64,000 bases of DNA from BS750m-G62 sp046483505 (lineage in GTDB: Bacteria; Planctomycetota; Phycisphaerae; FEN-1346). Every line of letters starts with the position of its first letter. Within the stretch, counting starts at the first letter, position 1. Below, piece after piece: positions 1-9,797 of this stretch. The position numbers and the translations under genes are program-made. Location: contig JAWODB010000350.1 in assembly GCA_046483505.1 (NCBI GenBank), positions 1 through 64,000 on the forward strand, written 5' to 3'. The notes under the pieces were generated by a model, which ran no database searches, was not told the origin of the DNA, and was given only the letters and a program-made list of their open reading frames with translations.

Positions 1-18
1 AAAAACGGGAAAATCCCA
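1..18 (-). terminator. weak intrinsic terminator-like hairpin after cdaR
   Basis: On the minus strand a 4-bp GGGA/TCCC stem with a three-base loop is followed by G and five T residues at the window edge. It lies about 15 bases downstream of the cdaR stop in a short AT-rich patch, so it could end the long minus-strand array. The stem is short and the window edge cuts off the context. Confidence 0.35.
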
Positions 19-31
19 AATCAATTGTATT

Positions 32-733
32 CTATAAAAATTGAAGAGTCACCGCCGCCTGCAGCCGCGCGCTGACCGACACGATGGGGGGTTCGAGGGT
101 GGCCTCGATGCCGTCCGAACCCCCGAGGTGCCGGTCGAGCGCCACTTCCCGCTTGACCTGCAGGTCCTCGGGGATGGTCTCGACGTTCACCGGCGCCACG
201 ACGTACCGCTTGCTCTCGGGAAAGCCCTCCAGGTCGGGCTCGGCCACGCGGGCCGTGACGGTCGGCGGCTGGGCCGAGGCCGCCGACGCCACCGCGCCCG
301 TCACCTGGACGTCCACCCGGACGTCCGGCACTTCGACGAGGCGGGTGACCTCAGCGTAGATCTTTCCGTCGAAGAGGCGTCCCTCGGCGTCGCGAAGTTC
401 GCTGACGGCGATGCGGCGGTCGTTCAGATAGTCGAGGCCCTCGCGGGCGGACAGCACGAGCGGGTTGGTCTGGAGGTCGGCCTTGGTCAGGTTGAAGCGG
501 CAGACCTTCTGGGCCGGGGCCGTCTGGAGGCTCTGGAGTTCCCCCTCCGGCCCCTTCAGCGTGACGGTCAACTGCTTCGGGTTGACGCTCCGGAGGCGAT
601 AATCCTTCGGCAGGTTGATCTCGACCGGCACGACGGCCTCCGTGGTCCCGGTCTGTTCGAGGTCGGCCCAGACCCAGACCGCGACCGTGAGGACGGTGAC
701 GGCCAGGAAGGTCTTGATGCGTTCGCTCATCAT
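32..733 (-). CDS. cdaR: YbbR-like accessory protein of the diadenylate cyclase (CdaR)
   Basis: A 233-residue membrane-anchored protein with one N-terminal helix (about residues 8-24) and an extracytoplasmic beta-rich part that reads as YbbR-like repeats (roughly 30-110 and 125-220). In Firmicutes the YbbR protein CdaR binds the membrane cyclase CdaA and modulates c-di-AMP synthesis; that role is inferred here from the fold and from its place directly after cdaA. Two ATG codons stand in tandem; the first overlaps the cdaA stop as ATGA, so translation is probably coupled. The glmM gene that commonly follows cdaR in Firmicutes is not seen; the window ends instead. Confidence 0.8.
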   Translation of the reverse strand: MMSERIKTFLAVTVLTVAVWVWADLEQTGTTEAVVPVEINLPKDYRLRSVNPKQLTVTLKGPEGELQSLQTAPAQKVCRFNLTKADLQTNPLVLSAREGLDYLNDRRIAVSELRDAEGRLFDGKIYAEVTRLVEVPDVRVDVQVTGAVASAASAQPPTVTARVAEPDLEGFPESKRYVVAPVNVETIPEDLQVKREVALDRHLGGSDGIEATLEPPIVSVSARLQAAVTLQFL

Positions 734-1620
734 GCGGTGTCGCCGGAGGGCGTGGTCTCGGTTTCGGGTTCGGGCTCGCGGGGTTTGGGCGCGTCGGACT
801 CGGCGAGGGAGTGCTCGGTGAGGGTGGCCTCGGCGCCGCGGAGGAGGTCGGTCAGGCGCTCGCGGAGTTGCTCCGGCGCGTAGGGGGTTTCGAGCCGTCC
901 CTCGACGGCGATGGAGATGTCGCCGGTCTCCTCGCTGACGACGACGATGACGGCATCGGTTTCCTCCGAGAGGCCCACCGCCGCCCGGTGCCGCGTGCCG
1001 TACCGGGGGTCAAGGATGGTCTGCCGGGGCATCGGGAACTCGCAACTGGCGGCGGTGATGCGCCCGCCGCGAATCACGACGCCCATGTCGTGCAGGGGGG
1101 AACCCGGCCAGAAGATCGTCGTCAGGAGGCGGCTCGTCAGTTCGGCGTCCAGGTACGTGCCGGTTTCGATGACGGCGCCGAGGCGGGTGTCGCGCTCGAT
1201 GGCCATGATGGCCCCGATCTTGTTGCGGCTGAGCATGGCGGCGGAGCGGACGATGCGGTCGATGAACGCCGACGCCCCCTCCTTGAGAAACAGCCGCAGA
1301 ATCGGGTTCTCCCCCAGCCGCATCAGGCTCCGCCTCAGTTCCGGCTGGAAGACGATGGCGGCCAGAATGGCCATCGCCGGCACCAGCAGGCCGTACAGGG
1401 TTCGCAGGCGGCCCATATGAAGATAGTCCGACAAAATCCGCATGACGACGAAACTGACCAGCAGCAGGAACGTGAACCCGCGGACGACCCGCGCCCCGCG
1501 CGTCCCGCGAAGCCCGCGGTACAACAGGTAAATGAAGCCGGCGATCAGCGCCGCCTCCAGCGCATCGGTCGGCGTGAACGTCTGGTAGACGCGCGCGATG
1601 TAGTTGAGGATCTCTTGCAT
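730..1620 (-). CDS. cdaA: membrane diadenylate cyclase CdaA (DisA_N domain)
   Basis: A 296-residue protein that would condense two ATP into c-di-AMP. Three hydrophobic helices fill about residues 20-95, as in CdaA, and the DisA_N catalytic domain follows (about 105-260). The RHR motif is intact (R210-H211-R212, in GTRHRAAVG), and the stretch TDAVIVVVSEETG is typical of the family. The DGA motif is not: the sequence reads LHDMGVVI (D178-M179-G180) where LHDGAVII is expected. An upstream extension to 1785 is open, but the ATG at 1620 gives the normal CdaA N-terminus and lies 7 bases after the folP stop. The C-terminal 35 residues form a Pro/Glu/Thr-rich tail. Confidence 0.87.
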   Translation of the reverse strand: MQEILNYIARVYQTFTPTDALEAALIAGFIYLLYRGLRGTRGARVVRGFTFLLLVSFVVMRILSDYLHMGRLRTLYGLLVPAMAILAAIVFQPELRRSLMRLGENPILRLFLKEGASAFIDRIVRSAAMLSRNKIGAIMAIERDTRLGAVIETGTYLDAELTSRLLTTIFWPGSPLHDMGVVIRGGRITAASCEFPMPRQTILDPRYGTRHRAAVGLSEETDAVIVVVSEETGDISIAVEGRLETPYAPEQLRERLTDLLRGAEATLTEHSLAESDAPKPREPEPETETTPSGDTA

Positions 1621-1627
1621 GGCGAGC

Positions 1628-2866
1628 CTACGTTTCCCCTCGGCCGGCGTCCCGGACGGCCGCGCCGACGGCGACGGCCTGGACGGCCTCGGCCACGTCG
1701 TGGACGCGGACGAGCAGAGCGCCGGCCGCCACGGCCAGCGCGCACGCCGCCGCCGTGCCGGGCACGCGGTCGGCGGGTGTCTCAACGCCCGTTACGTCGC
1801 CGATGAACCGCTTGCGGCTGGGCCCCACCAGGATCGGAGCGCCGAGCGCCCGCAGTTGCGCCAGCCGGGCCAGGACTTCCAGGTTGTGGGCCAGCGTCTT
1901 GCCGAACCCGATGCCGGGGTCCACGATGACGGCGTCGTCCGGGACGCCGGCGTCCCGCGCCGCCCGCATGCCGCGGCGGAGGTGCCGGGCGATGTCGGCC
2001 ATCAGGTTGTGGTATCGCGGCTCCCGCTGCATCGTCTTCGGTTCGCCCAGCATGTGCATAATGACGCAGCCGGCGCCCGTCTCGGCGACGGCGGCGGGCA
2101 TGTCCGGGTCGCCCAGCAGGCCCGTCACGTCGTTGATGAGGGAGGCGCCGGCGCTGGCCGCCTCGCGCGCCACGCGCGCGTGCCGCGTGTCGATGCTGAT
2201 CGGCACCGACAGCCGCGACGCCAGCGTTTCGACGACCGGCAGGACGCGGGCGAGTTCCTCGTCCTCCGGCACGGGGTCGCTGCCGGGGCGGGTCGACTCG
2301 CCGCCCACGTCCACGAGGTCCGCGCCCTCGGCGACGAGCCGCTCGGCCCGGGCCACCGCCTCGGCGGGGTCCAGGTACTCGCCCCCGTCGCTGAAACTGT
2401 CGGGCGTCACGTTGAGGACGCCCACGACGGCGGGCCGGGGCCCGACCTGGAGCGTGTGGGCGCCGAGGCGGATGCGGAACCGCCGGCGGTCGTGGTTCTC
2501 GACGGCCCGGGCGATGTCGCGTGCCAGGGCGGGGGCGCCCGCCGACGCCTGCTCCAGCCGCTGGACGAGGGCGGCGACCTGCCGGCGGTCGCCCGTCAGG
2601 ATGACCTCGGCCTCGTCGCCCTCGCCGCCCGCCTTCGGCAGGAGGACCGCCGTGCCGCGGGCCGCGCCCATCTGGCGGTTCAGGCGGTCGGCCTCGGCGT
2701 GCGTCAGGTTCTCCAGGGCCAGGGCCAGGACGCCGCCGCCGGCGGCCTGGGCGGACCCGGCGGCGCGCGACGGTTCCGCCTCCGGCGCCGCCCGCCGCAT
2801 CTCGGCGGCGAGGGGCTCGGCGGGCGTCTCGGTCAGGATGCGAGCGTTCAGGCGAAGATCCGACAC
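1628..2866 (-). CDS. folP: dihydropteroate synthase, long form
   Basis: Joins para-aminobenzoate to the pterin pyrophosphate in cytoplasmic folate synthesis. The TIM-barrel signatures are all present: NVTPDSFSDGG, DVGGESTRPG, a central INDVTG, GPSRKRFIG and a C-terminal RVHDV. The protein is 412 residues, against about 270-290 for the usual enzyme. The extra ~130 N-terminal residues, with an Ala-rich linker near residues 30-50, match the long DHPS architecture seen in some Firmicutes and archaea; their function is not evident. It sits between ftsH (16-base gap) and cdaA (7-base gap), so it is probably in the same transcript. Confidence 0.93.
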   Translation of the reverse strand: MSDLRLNARILTETPAEPLAAEMRRAAPEAEPSRAAGSAQAAGGGVLALALENLTHAEADRLNRQMGAARGTAVLLPKAGGEGDEAEVILTGDRRQVAALVQRLEQASAGAPALARDIARAVENHDRRRFRIRLGAHTLQVGPRPAVVGVLNVTPDSFSDGGEYLDPAEAVARAERLVAEGADLVDVGGESTRPGSDPVPEDEELARVLPVVETLASRLSVPISIDTRHARVAREAASAGASLINDVTGLLGDPDMPAAVAETGAGCVIMHMLGEPKTMQREPRYHNLMADIARHLRRGMRAARDAGVPDDAVIVDPGIGFGKTLAHNLEVLARLAQLRALGAPILVGPSRKRFIGDVTGVETPADRVPGTAAACALAVAAGALLVRVHDVAEAVQAVAVGAAVRDAGRGET

Positions 2867-2882
2867 GCGTCGCCTCGCGATC

Positions 2883-4847
<1,965 letters not shown>

Positions 4848-4911
4848 TGCTGAGTCTTCTTGCGTCGCGCGTGCGGTGCCGTGCCGTGGCCGGCACAGGC
4901 GGCGCCCGCGA

Positions 4912-5412
4912 CTACCACTCCTTTTCCATGGCTTCCACGATGCGTTCGGCCAGGCGCGAGGAGGCCTCGAACGTGGCCGAGTCGAGTGTCTCGTTGACCG
5001 CCGCGGCGTACGTGGCGGAGGCCGAGATGCGGTCCACGTGCTTCAGCACCTCGCCGGTCCGCAGGTCCTTCCACTCGAACCAGCAGGAGAGGCTGACCTC
5101 AATGTCGCTCGGGGCGTCGGTGTCGAGGTCCTCGGTCAGGACCGGGGCGTAGAGGTTGAGCACCTCGCCGCGAAGCGCCGTGTCGGCCCGCTTCGGGTCG
5201 TGGACCACCTTGTAGGGCGTGCGGAGTTCGATGAACTTAACGAGTTGGCGCGTGAGTTCGAACTCGAGTTCCCGGCGAAACTCCTTGGAGGCGAAGATCG
5301 AGACCGACACCGTCCGCACGTCGGTGCGGTGGAGCGGCTGCATCGAGTAGCCGCACCCCGTTGCCGCCGTGGCCAGGGCAAGGGTCAGGATGAGGAGGGG
5401 GGTGCGTTTCAC
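4912..5412 (-). CDS. lptE: LPS-assembly lipoprotein LptE-like
   Basis: A 166-residue predicted lipoprotein: hydrophobic signal followed by lipobox ATGC, then GYSMQPL and the segment VSVSIFASKEFRRELEFEL typical of the LptE/RlpB family. LptE plugs the LptD barrel that inserts lipopolysaccharide into the outer leaflet, so the gene supports a diderm envelope. The chosen start is a GTG whose G-T-G-A overlaps the stop of the upstream TPR gene, with AGGAGGAG five bases ahead. Ordinary sequence divergence in this family makes the assignment strong but not certain. Confidence 0.82.
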   Translation of the reverse strand: MKRTPLLILTLALATAATGCGYSMQPLHRTDVRTVSVSIFASKEFRRELEFELTRQLVKFIELRTPYKVVHDPKRADTALRGEVLNLYAPVLTEDLDTDAPSDIEVSLSCWFEWKDLRTGEVLKHVDRISASATYAAAVNETLDSATFEASSRLAERIVEAMEKEW

Positions 5413-6755
5413 GGCTGATTCTCCTCCTGGGTCGTGGAACCGGCGCCCGTCGGCCGGGCGAGTTGACGTGGACCGGACGTGGCCGGGACATCCCCGGGTT
5501 CGGCGGGTTCGGCGGCCTCGGCGGTGCGGGCGGCGTCGGCAGGTTCGGCGGCCGCGTCGGCTTCGGCGGGTTCGGGCGGGGGCGCCGCGGCGTGGAACTC
5601 CGGGGCCAGGAACCGGCCGGCCTTTTCGCTCCACGGCGATTGCGGGTGGCGTTTGCGGAGCCGCTCCGCGTAGAACGCCGCCGCACAAGGATGCCCGGCC
5701 CGGCGATAGCGAGCCGCGATCTCGTACAGCGACTGGGCCTGCAGGTCCTCCAGGCCCTTGATCAGGGCGGGCACGCCTTGGCGAGCCGCCTCGTCGGGGT
5801 ACTTCTCCTTGAACTGGCGGAGCCGGTCCCGCGCCAGCCGAAGGCTCGTCGTGCAGTACCGGGGTCCCTCGCACTGTCGGAGGGAACAGCGGGCCCGCCG
5901 CAGTTCGGCGTGCCGGACGGCATCGCCGTTCGGATACTCCTTGCAATACTTGTCGTAATACTCCTCGGCGTCGGGCCACTTGCGCTTGGACCAGTAGTAG
6001 TCGGCGATGCGGAGGACGACGTCGTCGGCGAGGTCGCCGGAGGGCTGGTGCTCGTAGACGCGGCGAAGGATTTCGATAGCCTCGTCCTCGCCGGACATCA
6101 GCGGGATGCCGAGCACCCGCCGGCGGACCGGGCCGAGGTACAGTTCGGCGATCTCGATCTCCTTGCGCAGGGCGTCGCGGTAGCGGCTGCTGCCGGCGTA
6201 CTGCTCGATGAGGTCCTCGTACTGCTCGTACGCCTTGTAGTAGCGTTGGCGGGCGAAGAGCGACTCGGCCCGCAGCCACATCGCCTCTTCGCGGAACGTC
6301 GACTCCGGGTAATCCTCGATGAGGTCCTTGAACGTCTTCTCGGCCCGGCGATGCTCGCCGGCCTGGACGTGGGCCTTGGCCGTCTCGAAGAGGGGCGCGT
6401 CCCGGCCGGGAGGCGGCGGCTTCTCCCACCACTTGGCGCGTTCCCACCAGGACGGTTCCTCCTCCGGACGGGCCGGCTTCTCGGTGTCGGGCAGTTCCGA
6501 CGGCTTCGGGGGCGCGGGCGGCTCCGCCCGGTCCGCCGGCGTGGCCGGCCGGACGGGGCTCTTCTCGGGCGGAGGCGTCTCGGGTTCCGGTTTCGGCTTG
6601 GGCTTGGGCTCGGGCGCCTGAAGTTCGGGCGGCAGCGGCAGGTCAGAGGCGTCGTAGACCCACTCGCCGTCGCGCCAGACCCAGCCCGCCTCGGCGGCCG
6701 AGGCGGCGCCCAGCAGGACGGTCAGCGCCGTGCCGATGACGATCGCGCGTCGCAC
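5409..6755 (-). CDS. secreted TPR protein (BamD/YbgF-like outer membrane assembly type)
   Basis: A 448-residue exported protein. A signal peptide (VRRAIVIGTALTVLLGAASAAEA) leads into a Trp-containing short motif, then a long Pro/Glu/Lys-rich linker (about residues 50-120), then helical TPR repeats of the outer-membrane-lipoprotein type (about 135-390), ending in an Ala/Glu/Pro tail. Repeats with the pattern F-x-x-L-I-E-x-Y-P-x-S recall BamD/CpoB. The GTG start is set by the signal peptide and a GGGGATGGA upstream; the nearby ATG is out of frame. Translational coupling to lptE suggests a joint role in outer membrane assembly, but no specific function can be assigned. Confidence 0.7.
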   Translation of the reverse strand: MRRAIVIGTALTVLLGAASAAEAGWVWRDGEWVYDASDLPLPPELQAPEPKPKPKPEPETPPPEKSPVRPATPADRAEPPAPPKPSELPDTEKPARPEEEPSWWERAKWWEKPPPPGRDAPLFETAKAHVQAGEHRRAEKTFKDLIEDYPESTFREEAMWLRAESLFARQRYYKAYEQYEDLIEQYAGSSRYRDALRKEIEIAELYLGPVRRRVLGIPLMSGEDEAIEILRRVYEHQPSGDLADDVVLRIADYYWSKRKWPDAEEYYDKYCKEYPNGDAVRHAELRRARCSLRQCEGPRYCTTSLRLARDRLRQFKEKYPDEAARQGVPALIKGLEDLQAQSLYEIAARYRRAGHPCAAAFYAERLRKRHPQSPWSEKAGRFLAPEFHAAAPPPEPAEADAAAEPADAARTAEAAEPAEPGDVPATSGPRQLARPTGAGSTTQEENQP

Positions 6756-6985
6756 GTCTCCATCCCCTAGAAAGTCCTGTCCGTTCCGGACCCGGCGGCA
6801 GTCCAGTTGGCGAGCGTGCCGGTCGCGGCTCCAGTGTCTATTATACGGATTCATCGGCCCGTGAATAGTTAAACGTGGCGGACTTCCCGTCCGGCCCGTT
6901 CGTGCCGCAGGCGGGCCGCGGCCGTTTTCTGCACGCTCTCGCGGCGGTTTGGGGAGGCCGCCGCGCGGAACCGCGGGCTGTCGTG

Positions 6986-7735
6986 TTAAACGTGGCGGGC
7001 GGCCGAGAGTTCCCTTCCCCCGAGTTCGATGACCGTGGCCGAGAGGATATCCCGCACCTGGTCCGCTGTGGCCGGTTTGAGGCGGACGCGGTGGACCTGG
7101 TCCCACTCGGCGGCGGCCAGGAAGGCCATCGCCTCCGCCGTCTTGGCCGAGAGGCGGTGCACCTTGCCCTTGTTGGCGGGGCGGCAGGCGTCGCAGACGG
7201 GTCCGCCGAGGCCGACGCTGTAGTCGACGGCCCGGCCCTCGGGCAGCCCCCGGCCGCACTCCACGCACCGGTCCGTCGGCGGGCCGTAGCCGAGCAGTGC
7301 CAGCAGCCGCAGCGCAAAGGCGAAGGCGACGGCCCGGCAGGCCTCCGGCTCCACCGCCGCCAGGCGCGACAGCGTCCCTGCCGTCAGGTCGAACACCGCC
7401 GGCTGCGGGTCCATGTCCGGCACGAGCGCCGTGACGAGTTCCGTGACGGTGGCGGCCGCGTAGTAGGCGGGCAGCGAGCGGTGCAGGCCGTCGAACCGGT
7501 CCGTCTCGTACAGTTCCATCAGGGTGGCCAGGCGATTGGGACTGCTGACGCTGAAGACGGCCTCGCCGAGCATCCACCGGTCGAGCGGTCCGCTGAAGGG
7601 GTTCCGGTCGCGGCGCGACCCCTTGGCGAGGCACCGGAGGCGGCCGACCTCGCGCGCGAGGACGTGGACGACCTGGCTGGTCTCGCTCCAGTCGGTGCAC
7701 CGCAGGGTCAGGATGGTGGACTTGTGGACGGGCAC
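6986..7735 (-). CDS. recO: DNA repair protein RecO
   Basis: RecO loads RecA onto SSB-coated single-stranded DNA together with RecR. The 249-residue protein has an N-terminal OB fold (LTLRCTDWSETSQVVHVLAREVGRLRCLAKG), a helical middle, and a CxxC...CxxC zinc finger (CVECG and CDAC, about residues 164-193). The GTG at 7735 is chosen because it gives the normal RecO N-terminus and has GGGGA seven bases upstream; an in-frame GTG 33 bases earlier has no ribosome binding site. A 13-base copy of the recO 3' end occurs downstream at 6869-6881. Confidence 0.88.
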   Translation of the reverse strand: MPVHKSTILTLRCTDWSETSQVVHVLAREVGRLRCLAKGSRRDRNPFSGPLDRWMLGEAVFSVSSPNRLATLMELYETDRFDGLHRSLPAYYAAATVTELVTALVPDMDPQPAVFDLTAGTLSRLAAVEPEACRAVAFAFALRLLALLGYGPPTDRCVECGRGLPEGRAVDYSVGLGGPVCDACRPANKGKVHRLSAKTAEAMAFLAAAEWDQVHRVRLKPATADQVRDILSATVIELGGRELSAARHV

Positions 7736-7764
7736 GGGGGTTTCCCCGGGTCGGTCAGTCACGT

Positions 7765-7792
7765 GCGCGGCGGGCCGGGAGCCCCGCCGCGC
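7765..7792. repeat. REP-like hairpin (GCGCGGCGGG family)
   Basis: Inverted repeat GCGCGGCGGG / CCCCGCCGCGC with a short loop, just upstream of recO. It belongs to the family found at eight intergenic loci in this window. Confidence 0.75.
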
Positions 7793-7818
7793 GGGAACTC
7801 CGACAATCGCCTCCGCCT

Positions 7819-7914
7819 TTCGAGCCCGGTGCGGAAGCACCGGGTCATGTGCATCCGGCATGGCCCACGCCACCGCCGATGAGGATGACCGGCCGCTTCC
7901 GCGGCCGGCTCGAA
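7819..7914. repeat. 92-bp palindromic element, copy 1
   Basis: Bounded by TTCGAGCC and GGCTCGAA. Just inside each end is a hairpin of the form GAGCC-stem-GGAA-stem-GGTCAT; the two hairpins point toward each other, so the right one is read on the minus strand. The GGAA loops fit GNRA tetraloops. A second copy with the same 92-bp core length (CGAGCC to GGCTCG) lies at 23816-23907. Here the element sits after corC and before recO. Confidence 0.8.
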
Positions 7915-7937
7915 CGGCGGCGCAACGTGAGGGTGCG

Positions 7938-9221
7938 CTACACTTCGCCGGCGGCGCCGGGCGTCTCGGCGACGTCGATGCGCAGACGCAGGATGCGGCG
8001 CTGGTCGGCCTCCAGGACGGCGATGGTCACCCCGTTCTGTTCGAGCGATTCGCCGGCCTTCGGGATGTAGCCGAGGCGGCTCAGCACGAAGCCGCCGATC
8101 GTTTCGTAGTCCTCGTGCTCGGGCAGGTCGAGGTCGAGTTCCTCATTGAGTTCGTCGATGTGGACGCGGGCCTCGACCTGGTAGGCCTGGCGGCCGACGC
8201 GGCGGATCGGCTGGGCCGGCTCCGGCTCGTACTCGTCAACGATCTCGCCGACGATTTCCTCGACGACGTCCTCGATGGTCACCAGCCCCGCCGTCCCGCC
8301 GTACTCGTCGAGGACGACCGCGATGTGGACCTGGTTGGCCTGGAAGTCGCGGAGCAGTTCGTCCAGGCGTTTCGTCTCGGGCACGAACAGGGGTTTGCGC
8401 ATGACGTCGCCGACGCGCTGCGGCTCGGCGCCCTCCGCCGGGGCGGGGCTCAGCAGGTCCTTCGCGTACAGGATGCCGACGATGGTGTCCAGGTTGCCGC
8501 TGGTGGCGGGGATGCGGCTGTAGCCGGATTCGGCGATGAGGCGCCGGGCCTCGTCGACGGGCTGGGCGGCGTCGACGCTGGTGATGTCGGTCCGGGGCGT
8601 CATGATCTGGCTGGCGTCGGTGCGCTTGAACTTGATGACGTTGGCGATCATGTCCTTCTGCTCTTCCTCGAGCGTGCCCTCGCGTTCGCCGACATCGGCC
8701 ACGCTGACGAGTTCCTCCTCGATGTTCGAGACCGTTTCCTGGTTTTCCGGGACGCCGGCCAGGCGGCGGACGAGGACGGCGAAGATGTCGAGCAGCCGCC
8801 GGCACGGCGCAAACACGGCGCGGACGGCCTGGAGCAGGGGCAGGGTGGCGGCGAGGATGCTCTCGGCGCTGCAATTGGCCCAGGCGGCCGGCACCACGCC
8901 GCCGAGAACGACGGCCGCGACGGCGGCAATCGCCGTCCCCACGAGCCATCCCGCCGCGGGGCCGGCGAAGTACTCGAGCGCCCAGACCTGGAACAGGACG
9001 ACCATCGCCACGAGGCTCAGCAGATGCAGCGAGCGAGTCGTCTCGAGCAGGGCGTCCTGGTGGGCGGCGAGGCGGTCCAGGTGGTCGGGCCGCCCCTTTC
9101 GCTCCAGCGCCTCTTCCAGCCGGAGGCGCGAGTAGGACCGGAGGGCGTGATGGGTCAGGCCGAAGAACGCCGCCAGGCCTGTGCCCGCCAGGCCGAGCGC
9201 GAAAGGCACGTAGGATGGCAC
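7938..9221 (-). CDS. CNNM/CorC-family CBS-domain membrane protein
   Basis: A 427-residue integral membrane protein of the HlyC/CorC (CNNM) family, linked to magnesium or cobalt efflux and tolerance. The N-terminal transmembrane domain spans about residues 1-150. A CBS pair follows (about 195-330), introduced by the segment VIKFKRTDASQIMTPRTDI, with EYGGTAGLVTIEDVVEEIVGEI near the end of the pair. The C-terminal transporter-associated domain closes the protein (about 345-420). The phoH-pgpH-ybeY-corC order is a widely conserved cluster. The exact substrate cannot be told from sequence. Confidence 0.87.
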   Translation of the reverse strand: MPSYVPFALGLAGTGLAAFFGLTHHALRSYSRLRLEEALERKGRPDHLDRLAAHQDALLETTRSLHLLSLVAMVVLFQVWALEYFAGPAAGWLVGTAIAAVAAVVLGGVVPAAWANCSAESILAATLPLLQAVRAVFAPCRRLLDIFAVLVRRLAGVPENQETVSNIEEELVSVADVGEREGTLEEEQKDMIANVIKFKRTDASQIMTPRTDITSVDAAQPVDEARRLIAESGYSRIPATSGNLDTIVGILYAKDLLSPAPAEGAEPQRVGDVMRKPLFVPETKRLDELLRDFQANQVHIAVVLDEYGGTAGLVTIEDVVEEIVGEIVDEYEPEPAQPIRRVGRQAYQVEARVHIDELNEELDLDLPEHEDYETIGGFVLSRLGYIPKAGESLEQNGVTIAVLEADQRRILRLRIDVAETPGAAGEV

Positions 9222-9230
9222 CGCGACCTC

Positions 9231-9713
9231 CTACTGAACCGTCGCCTGACCGGCGTAGACGCACGGGAACCCGAGTTGGGAGAGGAGGGCGTCTTCACGG
9301 GCGTGCATCCGCCGGGCGTCCTTCGCCGTCCGGTCGTCGTAGCCGACCAGGTGCAGCAGACCGTGGACGATGTAGAGCAGCAGTTCCGCCTCCGGGTTGC
9401 CGTGAATCGCCTGGGCCTGGTAGTAGGCGCGTTCGGCGGAGGCGATGATCTCGCCGTTGATGCTTCCGTTGTTGGCGTGCTGGCCTTCCGGCCACTCGGG
9501 GTCTTCCAGGGGGAAACTGATGACGTCGGTGACGGCGTCGCGGTTGAGGTACTCGTTGCTGAGGTCGCGGATGTGCCGGTTGTCGGTCAGGACGACGCTG
9601 AGGCTCTTGGCGGTTCGTCCCTCTTCCTTGATGACGTGGCGGACGACCTGGAGAATCGTCTTCTTGTCGATATGAACGTGGTCCTGGAGGTCGGTGATCT
9701 CGATCTTGGCCAT
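9231..9713 (-). CDS. ybeY: endoribonuclease YbeY (rRNA maturation and quality control)
   Basis: A 160-residue YbeY: single-strand endoribonuclease needed for 16S rRNA 3'-end maturation and ribosome quality control. The zinc motif reads HGLLHLVGYDD. The first two His ligands are present, but the third, usually the His that ends GYDH, is Asp. The segment LNRDAVTDVISFPLE is the normal family signature. The ATG at 9713 gives the expected start; an upstream extension to 9782 is Pro/Arg-rich and lacks family similarity. It lies 9 bases upstream of corC. Confidence 0.9.
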   Translation of the reverse strand: MAKIEITDLQDHVHIDKKTILQVVRHVIKEEGRTAKSLSVVLTDNRHIRDLSNEYLNRDAVTDVISFPLEDPEWPEGQHANNGSINGEIIASAERAYYQAQAIHGNPEAELLLYIVHGLLHLVGYDDRTAKDARRMHAREDALLSQLGFPCVYAGQATVQ

Positions 9714-9797
9714 GTCCCCGTGCCCCGGAGTCTCGTGTCTCCGCGGTTGCGCCGCGCATCCTGCCGGCGGACCTCCCCACACGTTCCGCCGGGAGGG

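Noticed and set aside
6869..6998. 13-base sequence TTAAACGTGGCGG present at 6869 and at the recO 3' end (6986)
   Set aside because: Too short to be significant alone; probably a local duplication of the recO stop region.
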